33,567 nt of DNA from a virus. The number at the start of each line of letters is the position of its first letter. Position 1 is the first letter of the stretch. Positions 6,214 through 13,115 of the stretch are shown piece by piece. The notes beneath the pieces are model-generated. The model had not been told where the DNA came from and did no database searches. It saw nothing but the letters and a program-made list of their open reading frames with translations. The DNA lies in the IMG/VR virus record IMGVR_UViG_3300003322_000593, positions 1-33,567 of that record; one strand, written 5' to 3'. The position numbers and the translations under genes were made by a program.

Positions 6214-7295
6214 GCATCATTCACGTAGCGTCGGTATCCAGCGGTATCGACAGCCAACTCACTCTGGAGCTGGCCGTCGAACGTTTCGGTGCGCATCGCG
6301 TCGTCGGCATTTTCTGCGACACCGACAACGAGGACCAGGCGGTCTATGACCACCTGGACTACCTAGAACGACGGATCGGCGTGCGCATCCACCGTTTGAA
6401 GGCCGACTTTACTCAGCAGATCGCCGAAAAGCGCCGGTTCGTGGCGCGGGACGCGCGCACCGGCCGCGAGTACGACACGAAGCCGGTATTCGAGGCCGAC
6501 GGGAAGACGCCGGTCTGGAGGCGCGACGGCTTCGGCAACATCGTCATGAAGAAGGGCAGGCCGGTACAGAGAACCGTCAAGGTCGGCGGCGGCCGGCGCA
6601 AGCGCTGGTCGAACAAGGCAAAGCGCCGCGCGCTCGGCGTGCTCTACCCGACCGGAAACGCGTTCCTCGACATGTGCATCTGGAAGGGACGCTTCCCATC
6701 GCGCATGGCGCAGTTCTGCACAGAACAGCTGAAGCGCAACTTGGCCGTCGAGTTCCAGCTGTCGTTGGTCGAGCAGGGCCACACTGTCGTCAGCTGGCAG
6801 GGTGTGCGCCGGGACGAATCGGACGCTCGCAAGGATGCGCTGAAATTCGAACCCCTGGGCGGCCGAATGTTCATCTACCGACCCATCGTCGACATGACCA
6901 AGGCGGAGGTATTCGCCGAGTGCGCCGCGCGTGGACGTGCGCCGAACCCACTGTACTTGGAAGGTTGCGACCGCGTCGGTTGTGCGCCGTGCATCAACGA
7001 GAGCAAGAAGGGGATCCAGCAGCACAACCTGCGCCGACATCACCACTTGCAGCGCATCAGTGAGTGGGAGCGCATCGTTTCGATGGCGAGCAAGCGCGGC
7101 TACAGCACGTTCTTCCACAAAGTCGACAACCAGAGCGGCCAACGAGAGTCCGCCATCTACGCTCGCAACGAGGTGTGGCAGGTGGTGCAGTGGGCGCAGA
7201 CGAGCCGCGGAGGCCGGCAGTATTCGCTGCTGACGGCCCTGGAAGAGCCGACGGCCTGCTCGTCGTCATATGGTCTGTGCGACAGCGCAAATTAA
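6210..7295 (+). CDS. PAPS-reductase-like PP-loop protein
   Basis: A 361-residue member of the phosphoadenosine-phosphosulfate reductase / adenine nucleotide alpha-hydrolase fold family common in phages. The N-terminus carries the PP-loop SVSSGIDSQ (8-16), a variant of SGGxDS with Ser in place of the first Gly. Later segments RFPSRMAQFCTEQLK (161-175) and GVRRDES (198-204) are characteristic of the phage branch, and C253, C258 and C261 (GCDRVGCAPC) could bind a metal or Fe-S cluster. Known relatives reduce PAPS, or as DndC take part in DNA phosphorothioation; which applies here is unknown, and no Dnd partners are visible. The start at 6210 is coupled (ATGA) to the adenine methylase, with AAGG upstream. 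A role in nucleic-acid modification is inference from the cassette. Confidence 0.82.
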   Translation: MSIIHVASVSSGIDSQLTLELAVERFGAHRVVGIFCDTDNEDQAVYDHLDYLERRIGVRIHRLKADFTQQIAEKRRFVARDARTGREYDTKPVFEADGKTPVWRRDGFGNIVMKKGRPVQRTVKVGGGRRKRWSNKAKRRALGVLYPTGNAFLDMCIWKGRFPSRMAQFCTEQLKRNLAVEFQLSLVEQGHTVVSWQGVRRDESDARKDALKFEPLGGRMFIYRPIVDMTKAEVFAECAARGRAPNPLYLEGCDRVGCAPCINESKKGIQQHNLRRHHHLQRISEWERIVSMASKRGYSTFFHKVDNQSGQRESAIYARNEVWQVVQWAQTSRGGRQYSLLTALEEPTACSSSYGLCDSAN

Positions 7296-7315
7296 CAGAA
7301 AGAACGGACCACTTT

Positions 7316-8320
7316 ATGAGCATTGCATTGATGACCGCCGCATGGAAGTCGGCTCTGCCGGCCGGGCGCAAGATGGTCTTGCTCGCGTTGTGCGACAACG
7401 CGAACGACCACGGGGAGTGCCACCCGTCCATCGGCTACTTGGCGAACAAGTGTTCGATGGGGGAGCGGACCGTGCAGCAGCACATCTCGGACATGGAGCG
7501 TGCCGGCATCGTCCAACGGCGTATGCGCTTCGGGACAACTACCATGTATTACATTTATCCGGGCCGTTTCAACGATCCCGCAGAATTCGCACCCCCCGAA
7601 GATCCGCCCCCAGGCGGGTCACAATCCGGCCCCGCGAAAACTGCGGGGGGCGAAAATCTGCACCCCACCCCCGCAGGCGTTGCGGGACTCCCCCCGCAGC
7701 CGTCGCGCCCCAGTCCCGCAAAGGCTGCACCCAGAACCCCCAGTGAACCGTCAGGTAAACCGTCATCTAACCCCGGGACGGCGCGTGGGACGCGCTTGCC
7801 GGATGACTGGACCCTGCCGGACGACTGGCGAACCTGGGCGAAACAGACGCGCCCGGCCTGGAGCGATGCCTACATCGCCGAATTGGCCGACGGTTTCCGC
7901 GACTACTGGGTGGCCAAGCCCGGGACCGCCGCGACAAAGCTGGATTGGCCGGCCACCTGGCGCACGTGGGTTCGCAACAGCCGTGGACCGGCACCAGGCC
8001 ATGGCGGCGGTGGCCTGGCCTGGTTCAGCACCGACGAGACCGTGCTGGCGAAGGGCCGCGAGCTGGGGATGATTCCGCGTCCCGGCGAGCAGATGGGGAC
8101 GTTCAAGGCCCGGGTGGGCGCCGCGATCGAGAACGGCGGGAAGGAGCCGCCGCCGGCGAACATGAGTCGCGTCGGCATGACGAGCAACCCGGTACCGGCG
8201 GGCCAGGCCGTGGCGCAGGACGCGCCGCGTGGCGAGAAACCGGCGGGGCTGCAGGCCGCCGTCGACGCCGCGCGCGGTCTGGTGGGCAAGGCCCCGCGCA
8301 AGACGGGCACCGAGGACTGA
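7316..8320 (+). CDS. O-like phage replication initiation protein
   Basis: A 334-residue protein with the architecture of lambda-O-like initiators. Residues 1-80 form a winged helix-turn-helix (MTAAWKSALPAGRKMVLLAL, then HPSIGYLANKCSMGERTVQQ and MYYIYPG). Residues about 85-155 are a Pro/Gly/Ala-rich linker. Residues about 160-225 contain LPDDWTLPDDWRTWAKQTRP and KLDWPATWRTWVRNS, a C-terminal module of phage/primosomal proteins that contact the helicase machinery. A further disordered tail follows. The DNA of the linker carries iteron-like repeats, as the lambda origin does inside gene O. No DnaB or DnaC-type gene is nearby, so it may recruit the host helicase directly. ATG 7316 lies 20 bases after the previous stop, with a weak ribosome site. 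Confidence 0.78.
   Translation: MSIALMTAAWKSALPAGRKMVLLALCDNANDHGECHPSIGYLANKCSMGERTVQQHISDMERAGIVQRRMRFGTTTMYYIYPGRFNDPAEFAPPEDPPPGGSQSGPAKTAGGENLHPTPAGVAGLPPQPSRPSPAKAAPRTPSEPSGKPSSNPGTARGTRLPDDWTLPDDWRTWAKQTRPAWSDAYIAELADGFRDYWVAKPGTAATKLDWPATWRTWVRNSRGPAPGHGGGGLAWFSTDETVLAKGRELGMIPRPGEQMGTFKARVGAAIENGGKEPPPANMSRVGMTSNPVPAGQAVAQDAPRGEKPAGLQAAVDAARGLVGKAPRKTGTED
7630..7720. other. Candidate phage replication origin: iteron-like repeats
   Basis: Inside the linker of the O-like gene lie a palindrome CCCCGC-N7-GCGGGG (7630-7648) and three direct CCCGCA repeats starting at 7670, 7693 and 7715, spaced 23 and 22 bp (about two helical turns), the first also part of CCCGCA-N5-TGCGGG (7670-7686). 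The repeats share a rough consensus CCCGCAGsCGTYGCG. Lambda-type origins sit in the same place within gene O. The repeats encode Pro/Ala-rich sequence, so coding bias could produce some of the similarity. Confidence 0.42.
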
Positions 8321-8333
8321 GCCAGAGGGCGCG

Positions 8334-8690
8334 ATGGTCTGCGAATTCTGCCTTGCCATGTCCGGACGGTTTAACGCGAACCGCGAGTGCTGTCAGGTGC
8401 GGCAGCTGGTGGGCGCGCCGGCGCATCTGCGTGCCGCGGCGTACGACCGGGTGCGGGTCGAGGGTGGAGCGGAGGCCGTCGACGCGCTCAAGCGGAAGGT
8501 GCGCGCCGAGTACCAGCGGCAGCAGGACCGGAAGCAGGCGATCGCCCGGCGGGAGCAGGAGCGGTTGACCGAAAAAGGCAGGGCCGAGGTCGGCGCGCTG
8601 CTCAAGATGATGAAGGATGAACAGATGAACGTTTCACCGCTCGATCGCGCCGTCGCGCCGGCGCCGGGCATGGAAAGGGAGAACGCCTGA
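8334..8690 (+). CDS. Small Cys-containing phage protein (DUF7696-like)
   Basis: A 118-residue protein beginning MVCEFCLAMSGRFNANRECC: two N-terminal Cys pairs (CxxC and CC) could hold zinc. Residues about 45-100 are strongly helical and charged (DALKRKVRAEYQRQQDRK, then QAIARREQERLTEKGRAEVG), suggesting a coiled coil. The N-terminal CC-VRQLVGAPAHLRAAAYDRV resembles a short family common in Burkholderiales phages next to replication genes (I recall DUF7696, from memory). ATG 8334 has AGAGGG five bases upstream; the gene starts 13 bases after the initiator stop and overlaps the next start by one base. Function unknown. Confidence 0.7.
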   Translation: MVCEFCLAMSGRFNANRECCQVRQLVGAPAHLRAAAYDRVRVEGGAEAVDALKRKVRAEYQRQQDRKQAIARREQERLTEKGRAEVGALLKMMKDEQMNVSPLDRAVAPAPGMERENA

Positions 8691-9232
8691 TGGCAAGCAA
8701 ACATGGCAGTAAGCCGAAGAGGAACAAGCAGTACCGGGGTAGCCGCCTGACCCAGCACGGGGGCCTGGGCGTCATCGCGGCGCGCCACGGCGAGAGCGCG
8801 GCCGAGTTGACGCTGCAGCATGCCGACCACGAGTTGCGGACGCAGGAAATCGACGTCGTCAACACGCAGTATTACCAGGCACTGGACGACGTGAAGTGCG
8901 GGCAGGGCACGCGGAAGGCGATGGGGCGCCTGGTTACGGCCATGAACGTGACGTGCGTTTTGTGTGAGCGTGGTTATGGCAACGAGTACATCGACGTGGT
9001 GATCAAGGCACTCGAAGCGCTGCACCGAGGCGGCCTGCGCGGCGGTGCTACCGGCGTCTATCGGTTGGACGGCGACGGCATCCGCGCAATCCAGGAATCG
9101 CTGGGGGTGCATGACGCGCAACTCGCGCACGCGACCCACCTCGATATCGAGGCGGCACGGCGTGTGATCGACGAGCGCATCGCGCAGGGACTGACCTATA
9201 CCCACCAGCCGGACAAGGCGAGGCGGCGATGA
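8690..9232 (+). CDS. Uncharacterised phage protein
   Basis: A 180-residue protein with a basic N-terminus (SKHGSKPKRNKQYRGSR) followed by a mostly helical body; DVKCGQGTRKAMGRLVTAMN and ALEALHRGGLRGGATGVYRL stand out. No catalytic motif is visible. The basic leader suggests nucleic-acid contact. Its start shares the A of the previous TGA, with AAAGGGAG-like sequence upstream, and its stop overlaps the next ATG, so it is translated as part of the early operon between the replication protein and the integrase. I do not know its function. Confidence 0.7.
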   Translation: MASKHGSKPKRNKQYRGSRLTQHGGLGVIAARHGESAAELTLQHADHELRTQEIDVVNTQYYQALDDVKCGQGTRKAMGRLVTAMNVTCVLCERGYGNEYIDVVIKALEALHRGGLRGGATGVYRLDGDGIRAIQESLGVHDAQLAHATHLDIEAARRVIDERIAQGLTYTHQPDKARRR

Positions 9233-9591
9233 TGCGATTCCCCGAGAAGAATTCTCGCGGCGAGGCGATCCTGCTCGCGTTCTTCGCCGAAGCCAGGGCG
9301 ATGACGATCTGGCAGGGGGCCGAGGTTCATGGGGAGTTCGTGACGGAGAAGAACCCCGAGGGCGTCGACCACGCGAAGATGGTCCAGCTGTATTGCGACC
9401 TGGTCGATCGGGGATGCCTGATGCAGGAGGGGATCATGTACCGTCTGTCCTTGCAGGCGAGGCACTTCATGGAGAAGCGCGACCAGGCCGACCTGCCGCC
9501 GCAAAAGGTGCCGCCCAGGTCGATCAACTACCTGGAGAAGCGGATTTTTGCCGGCTATTCGCCGCGGTCGCCGTGGCACATGGCCCTGTAA
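9229..9591 (+). CDS. Uncharacterised small phage protein
   Basis: A 120-residue protein (MMRFPEKNSRGEAILLAFFA at the start), helical and mixed-charge, with an end rich in Pro, Lys and Arg (PPQKVPPRSINYLEKR). It looks like a small winged-helix-like protein (VQLYCDLVDRGCLMQEGIMY followed by a strand), but the match is weak. The start overlaps the stop of the preceding gene (ATGATGA), making it the last gene in the tight early cluster. A 67-base gap follows. Function unknown. Confidence 0.65.
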   Translation: MMRFPEKNSRGEAILLAFFAEARAMTIWQGAEVHGEFVTEKNPEGVDHAKMVQLYCDLVDRGCLMQEGIMYRLSLQARHFMEKRDQADLPPQKVPPRSINYLEKRIFAGYSPRSPWHMAL

Positions 9592-9658
9592 ATCTAAATT
9601 CCAAGTTTTTTCCAGTACGCAATTAGACTGGCCGCGCGATAACAAGGAGCGTGGGCAG

Positions 9659-10093
9659 ATGAGAGCGAAAGATCCGGTAACACAACACTGCTGGGACTGG
9701 GTACGGTGGTGCGAGACGCGCCACCTGTACCTCACGTCGCGCACACAAGGCACGCTCGCCACACTGATACCGTCGACGTCGCGGGGCCGTGAGCCGAATG
9801 CGCGCCTGGATCCGGACATGCCGTACTTCAACATGGCCGTGCACATGCTGGCGGAGATGCGAGAGCACGCCGACGACTGGCTCGCGTTCAAGCACTACTA
9901 CCTTCTGCCCGATCGACTGGTGAAACAGACCGTGGCCGAGCTGGGCATCGGCACCCGCACCTACTACGACCGCGTGAAGCGTTTCGGCAAGCGCGCGATG
10001 GCACTCGCGCCGGTCATCAAGGGTGTGCACGAGGCGAACACCCGAGCCCTGGACGAGTCGCCGGCCGCGCAGCGCGCTTCGGACGAAGACTGA
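9659..10093 (+). CDS. Putative Q-like late transcription regulator
   Basis: A 144-residue protein. The N-terminus reads HCWDWVRWCETRHLY, and the C-terminal third has a helix-turn-helix of sigma-region-4 type (KQTVAELGIGTRTYYDRVKR, about residues 98-117). Small phage proteins of this build (DWxRW start, HTH near the C-terminus) serve as Q-type antiterminators or late activators in several lambdoid phages. The position, after replication genes at the end of the early operon, fits. It would be needed because strong terminators precede and punctuate the late block. ATG 9659 is chosen for AAGGAG nine bases upstream; the frame runs further up without a ribosome site. A different DNA-binding role is possible. 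Confidence 0.5.
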   Translation: MRAKDPVTQHCWDWVRWCETRHLYLTSRTQGTLATLIPSTSRGREPNARLDPDMPYFNMAVHMLAEMREHADDWLAFKHYYLLPDRLVKQTVAELGIGTRTYYDRVKRFGKRAMALAPVIKGVHEANTRALDESPAAQRASDED

Positions 10094-10114
10094 ACCCGCC
10101 GAAAGGGCCACGCC

Positions 10115-11158
10115 ATGCCGCCCACCGTGTTCAAGGTCGGGAAGATCTACCACTACCGCTTTCAGGTGAAGCCGTTTCCGCGCGAGCAACGAACGACCCG
10201 CGAGCGCGACAAGGCGCGCGCCCAGGCCGTGGCCGATCGCGCCTACAACGATGCGGTGCTGCGCTCCAACGGCGGCAAGCCGGTGCCGACCCTGGCCCAG
10301 TTGGCGGCACAGTGGCTGGAGGTGCGCGGCCCGGTGCTGAGCGACTCGCACCGGCGCGGCGTGCAGACCTTCATGAACCACCACATGTACGACTTGGGGC
10401 CGGTGCTGGTCTCCGACATCACGACGTTGATGGTGGAGAAGGCGCGCGGCACGCATATGGCCACGCGCCGGCCGTCGTCGGCCAACACCTGGCTGCGAAT
10501 CCTGAAGCTGCTGGTGAACTGGGCCGTGCGCTGCAAGGTGCTGCCGGGCTTGCCGTTCAACGTGCCGCTGCTGGCGGTCCAGAAGAAGCCACGCACCATC
10601 TTGCCGACCAGCCGCGCACAGGAATGGCTGAATGCCGTTGACGTCGCAGTGCGGCGCCGTCCGTCCGCCGCAGTCGGGATCCGGCTGATGTTCGGTCTCG
10701 GCATCCGCGAATCGGAGGCGGCCACGGCGCGCTGGGAGTGGATCGATTGGGAGCGCGGCACTTACACGCCCGGCGTCACGAAGGGCAAGGAGGCCGTGCC
10801 GCTGCCGATGCCGGAATGGCTGTTCGACTACCTGCTGCAGCACCGGGAGGCCGAGGGCCTGATCGCGCCCGGTGCGCGCGGCCGGCAACTGCCCAGGGGA
10901 TTCTCCCGTCGATTGATCACGATCGGTAGCAGGGCGATCGGGTTGGAAGGCCTGACGCCGCACCGCCTGCGCGGGACGCTGGCCACGCTGCTGTCGGAAG
11001 AGGGCACGCCGATCCAGACGGTGCAGGCGGTCATGCGGCATAAGGACCCGATGACGACGATGGGCTACCTGGAAGTCGACCTGAATACGGCGAAACGGGC
11101 CATGGGACGCATCGCCAAGCGCATTTCGGAGGGCGGGCGAAAAAATGGCGAGGGGTAG
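10115..11158 (+). CDS. int: Tyrosine site-specific recombinase (phage integrase)
   Basis: A 347-residue integrase that cuts and rejoins attP and attB through a 3'-phosphotyrosine link. The N-terminal part (about 1-50) is a small arm-binding-like domain, residues 57-150 a SAM-like core-binding domain (TLAQLAAQWLEVRGPVLSDS), and the catalytic domain shows R198 (FGLGIRESE), Lys at 223-225, H283-x2-R286 (PHRLRG), H309 (MRHKD) and nucleophile Y318 (MGYLE). All key residues are present, so it should be active. The start has GAAAGGG upstream. The gene points into a non-coding stretch with direct repeats that could be attP. Oddly it lies about 10 kb from the left prophage edge and is flanked by phage genes on both sides. 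Confidence 0.93.
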   Translation: MPPTVFKVGKIYHYRFQVKPFPREQRTTRERDKARAQAVADRAYNDAVLRSNGGKPVPTLAQLAAQWLEVRGPVLSDSHRRGVQTFMNHHMYDLGPVLVSDITTLMVEKARGTHMATRRPSSANTWLRILKLLVNWAVRCKVLPGLPFNVPLLAVQKKPRTILPTSRAQEWLNAVDVAVRRRPSAAVGIRLMFGLGIRESEAATARWEWIDWERGTYTPGVTKGKEAVPLPMPEWLFDYLLQHREAEGLIAPGARGRQLPRGFSRRLITIGSRAIGLEGLTPHRLRGTLATLLSEEGTPIQTVQAVMRHKDPMTTMGYLEVDLNTAKRAMGRIAKRISEGGRKNGEG

Positions 11159-11229
11159 GGTTGGAACCCGCATGGATGCTGCATGTGCGAATTATTCCTA
11201 ATCATCATCGATTCAGGAGGGGAATTCGG

Positions 11230-11266
11230 ATGCGGAGGCGGTTGCGGAGGCGGTTGCGGAGGGTGC
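11230..11266. repeat. 12-bp tandem repeat, about three copies
   Basis: GCGGAGGCGGTT occurs twice in direct succession and a third time as the variant GCGGAGGGTGCG. It lies downstream of the integrase. It could be replication slippage or a protein-binding array. Confidence 0.6.
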
Positions 11267-11285
11267 GAAAGGGCTGTCGCAACGT

Positions 11286-11309
11286 GAAACGACAACTGGA
11301 AACGACAAC
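11286..11309. repeat. Pair of 11-bp direct repeats (possible integrase arm sites)
   Basis: GAAACGACAAC at 11286-11296 and again at 11299-11309, separated by TG, about 130 bp beyond the integrase stop. Arm-type integrase sites are commonly short direct repeats of about 10 bp near attP. The function is inferred only from position and form. Confidence 0.4.
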
Positions 11310-11568
11310 CGGCGGGCATGGCGGCAAGGCGTCCAGGCCTGTGCGGGAAGCAGCGTAGAACGTAGAGGAATCAATCACTTACGGGTGAGCGCGGCGACCA
11401 AGAGCAGCGGCGGCGCGGCGGCAGGGAAGGGCAAAAAGGGCCATGTGTTGGAACGGCTCGAAAAGGTTGCAGGAATGAGGTTACAGGGGAAGTTGCACCG
11501 CGCAACCGGGTGCGCATCGGCCCCTCAAATCGTGGCGAAGTTCGCCGTAGTTGCATAAGGGAAATAAT

Positions 11569-12015
11569 ATGAGTGAGCAGATCATAACGCTCTGGAACAA
11601 GACCAGCAGCACGATGGTGGCGGACCCTAATCACTTCACGTTGCGAGCCGACCGCAAGCACGTGTGGTTGCAGAAGATTGCGCTGTGGATACTGGCGAAG
11701 CTTGACGCACGCACGGAGATCCCACAGATCGACGTCCGTCGCATTCGCATCGACGCGGCCGATTTCGTCGAGCGTCTGACGAAGTCGCGCAGCGCCGTGC
11801 TCGATGTTTGTGGTCGAGCCCCTGACCTGTTGCTGATGGGGCCAGATGACTTCGAAGAAATCATAGGGAGTCCGCACGTCATTTTGCACCCGGTGCAGTT
11901 TTACGCTCCGGTCCACGGCGGTGCTGGTGGCCGTCACACCCTGATGAACATGCGGGTCTGCATCGTACCGTGGATGCGTGGCATGCTCCCGCTGTTCAAG
12001 CGCGACCTGGTGTAG
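11569..12015 (+). CDS. Uncharacterised phage protein, start of accessory block
   Basis: A 148-residue protein, MSEQIITLWNKTSSTMVADP at the start, predicted mixed alpha/beta. It has no motif I recognise; the C-terminal half is hydrophobic in places (HVILHPVQFYAPVHG, NMRVCIVPWMRGML) and contains SPHVILHP, but no clear membrane segment. The ATG at 11569 follows AAGGGAAATAAT, an adequate ribosome site. It is the first gene after the non-coding region behind int and begins a rightward run of small genes that continues to 23735, so a promoter should lie upstream between 11360 and 11560; I cannot place one with confidence. Confidence 0.7.
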   Translation: MSEQIITLWNKTSSTMVADPNHFTLRADRKHVWLQKIALWILAKLDARTEIPQIDVRRIRIDAADFVERLTKSRSAVLDVCGRAPDLLLMGPDDFEEIIGSPHVILHPVQFYAPVHGGAGGRHTLMNMRVCIVPWMRGMLPLFKRDLV

Positions 12016-12029
12016 GGACGGAGGTAGCC

Positions 12030-12452
12030 ATGGATCATTTCGGGATCGGCCTCGCCGTACAGGCCGCCGCGAGAATCTACTTCCAGTCGGCGTGCCGGAC
12101 CGGGCGCACGACGTCGCTCGTCGAATGCCTGAAAGACGGCGATCGCGTGGTATGTGCGAATCCCCGTGCGGCAGAGGATTTGCGGCGTCGGTGCTTTATG
12201 CGCCGCCTTGAGGTCGACGTCATCGTGGTTCCGCCTGACCAAGCTTGGCGCGCCAGGGAGCGCAAAAAGTCGGTCGGGCGGACGCTGTTCGATCATTCGT
12301 GGATCGAGCAGTACTACCTTGAGTCGATGAAGAACTGCGCGGCCGCGATTCAGGAAATCGAGTTGAACCTGTCCGGAGACGGTACACCGAAGCCCGAGAC
12401 GCCGTACCTCGTCGAGCAGCGGAGGCGGTGGGGAGGCTTCGATGCCACTTGA
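12030..12452 (+). CDS. Uncharacterised phage protein, possible NTPase-like start
   Basis: A 140-residue protein. The first 75 residues read like the start of a nucleotide-binding fold (YFQSACRTGRTTSLVECLKD resembles a degenerate P-loop with GRTTS, then VVCANPRAAEDLRRR and VDVIVVPPDQAW as strands), but the canonical GxxxxGK[ST] is missing, so an ATPase role is unproven. The C-terminus is helical and charged. GGAGG lies five bases before ATG 12030, 14 bases after the preceding stop, and the gene overlaps the next by 11 bases. This small alpha/beta protein type occurs in other phage accessory regions; I cannot name the family. Confidence 0.65.
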   Translation: MDHFGIGLAVQAAARIYFQSACRTGRTTSLVECLKDGDRVVCANPRAAEDLRRRCFMRRLEVDVIVVPPDQAWRARERKKSVGRTLFDHSWIEQYYLESMKNCAAAIQEIELNLSGDGTPKPETPYLVEQRRRWGGFDAT

Positions 12453-12750
12453 TGACTTCAGCGAGCGCGAGTCGCTTGACCTGGCCGCGAAGCCGGCGGG
12501 TTACATCGTGGCCTGTAACGAGCACTGGCAGTGCTTCCAGCACCGCGCCCCGACGCCTGATCGGCATGGCCAAGTGCGTCACCATTGGGTACCGCTGGCC
12601 GACATATGTCGGGTGCAAACCCTCGCGACTGGTCGGATGGCGAGCTTGACGATGACCACTACTTCGCCACCCGCCGCGCCATCGTGCGCGCGGCCGCCGC
12701 AGTCGAGATTCATTCCGCGCGTAAGCGCACCAACCGCAGTACCAACTTAG
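12442..12750 (+). CDS. Uncharacterised small protein, overlapping a second frame
   Basis: A 102-residue frame starting MPLDDFSERESLDLAAKPAG. The first 60 residues look real (YIVACNEHWQCFQH, VRHHWVPLADIC); from about residue 63 the composition turns to Thr/Ser/Pro/Ala. Over that same stretch a second frame (12606-12764) has the more convincing composition. The natural end of this protein may therefore be short, or an ancestral frameshift may join the two frames. The start overlaps the previous gene by 11 bases. Function unknown; it is the kind of small W/H-rich phage protein that varies rapidly. Confidence 0.5.
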   Translation: MPLDDFSERESLDLAAKPAGYIVACNEHWQCFQHRAPTPDRHGQVRHHWVPLADICRVQTLATGRMASLTMTTTSPPAAPSCARPPQSRFIPRVSAPTAVPT

Positions 12751-12764
12751 GAGAACAGCAGTGA
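12606..12764 (+). CDS. Short uncharacterised protein overlapping the previous frame
   Basis: A 52-residue frame from ATG 12606 to TGA 12764, coding MSGANPRDWSDGELDDDHYF then TRRAIVRAAAAVEIHSARKR. The charge pattern and GC-ending codons are more gene-like than the overlapping frame there. Its TGA overlaps the GTG of the next gene (GTGA), a coupling typical of this operon. There is no clear Shine-Dalgarno before 12606, so it may be read by re-initiation or be the C-terminal part of the 12442 gene after a frame change. Confidence 0.5.
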   Translation: MSGANPRDWSDGELDDDHYFATRRAIVRAAAAVEIHSARKRTNRSTNLGEQQ

Positions 12765-13051
12765 GTTTTTCACAAACCATCCAGGCCGCTACCAAAGCGG
12801 CCGTCCGTGAAGCCGTGGCCGCGAAGGTCGCGGAGATCGTCGCCAGCCAGCCCGAGCACGCCAACGACCAGGCGGCTGTCCTGGCCAACGTGGATTCCGT
12901 CATGGGCTTGCTGGCTGACGACGACACGAAGGACGTGACGGTTACTTTCGCCGGCTTTGTCCAGTGGACCAAGTCGGCCGGGCCGTACCAGGCCTCGTCC
13001 AACAGCACCCTGACGATCAACTGCACGGTGGCGCACGCCGAGCGCGCGTAA
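12761..13051 (+). CDS. Uncharacterised small protein
   Basis: A 96-residue protein starting at GTG 12761 with AGGAG seven bases upstream. The N-terminal 30 residues are amphipathic helix (SFSQTIQAATKAAVREAVAA); the C-terminal part has strands (KDVTVTFAGFVQWTKSAGPY, NSTLTINCTVAHAE), giving a small alpha-plus-beta fold. No motif or family recognised. The initiation codon is unusual but the ribosome site is strong, and GTGA overlaps the preceding stop. A CTGCCCGG/CCGGGCAG hairpin follows 18 bases after the stop. Confidence 0.65.
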   Translation: MSFSQTIQAATKAAVREAVAAKVAEIVASQPEHANDQAAVLANVDSVMGLLADDDTKDVTVTFAGFVQWTKSAGPYQASSNSTLTINCTVAHAERA

Positions 13052-13069
13052 CAGCGTCATCACCAATGC

Positions 13070-13090
13070 CTGCCCGGCCAGCCCGGGCAG
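13070..13090. other. Intergenic GC hairpin without T-run
   Basis: CTGCCCGG and CCGGGCAG form a perfect 8-bp stem with a 5-base loop between the 12761 gene and the exported protein at 13116. There is no U-tract after it on either strand, so it is not a clear intrinsic terminator; it may stabilise or pause the transcript. Confidence 0.45.
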
Positions 13091-13115
13091 CAACCTTCAA
13101 CCTAGGGAGAAAACC

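Larger units (their letters stand above)
11159..11568. other. Non-coding stretch after integrase; possible attP region
   Basis: I see no convincing gene here. It holds a GGGTT/AACCC mini-palindrome right after int (about 11158-11169), a 12-bp tandem repeat (GCGGAGGCGGTT, two exact copies and one partial, about 11231-11266) and two copies of GAAACGACAAC 13 bp apart (11286-11296 and 11299-11309) that resemble integrase arm sites. A 65-codon Arg-rich frame (11161-11358) runs through the tandem repeats and looks spurious. No duplicate att core was found elsewhere in the window. Confidence 0.45.

Noticed and set aside
6210-7295. A Dnd phosphorothioation system
   Set aside because: Only a DndC-fold relative is present; DndA, B, D, E genes are absent in this window.
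9623-11173. A 516-codon leftward frame over the Q-like and integrase genes
   Set aside because: Arg/His/Gln-rich antisense composition; the + strand carries a full integrase.
11156-11200. Possible tRNA 3' end at the integrase end (GGTTGGAACCC)
   Set aside because: Only a T-arm-like palindrome; no acceptor, D-arm or anticodon arm could be built around it.
11161-11358. Arg-rich 65-codon frame after int
   Set aside because: Runs through a tandem repeat, extreme composition (RRRLRRRLRR), no ribosome site.
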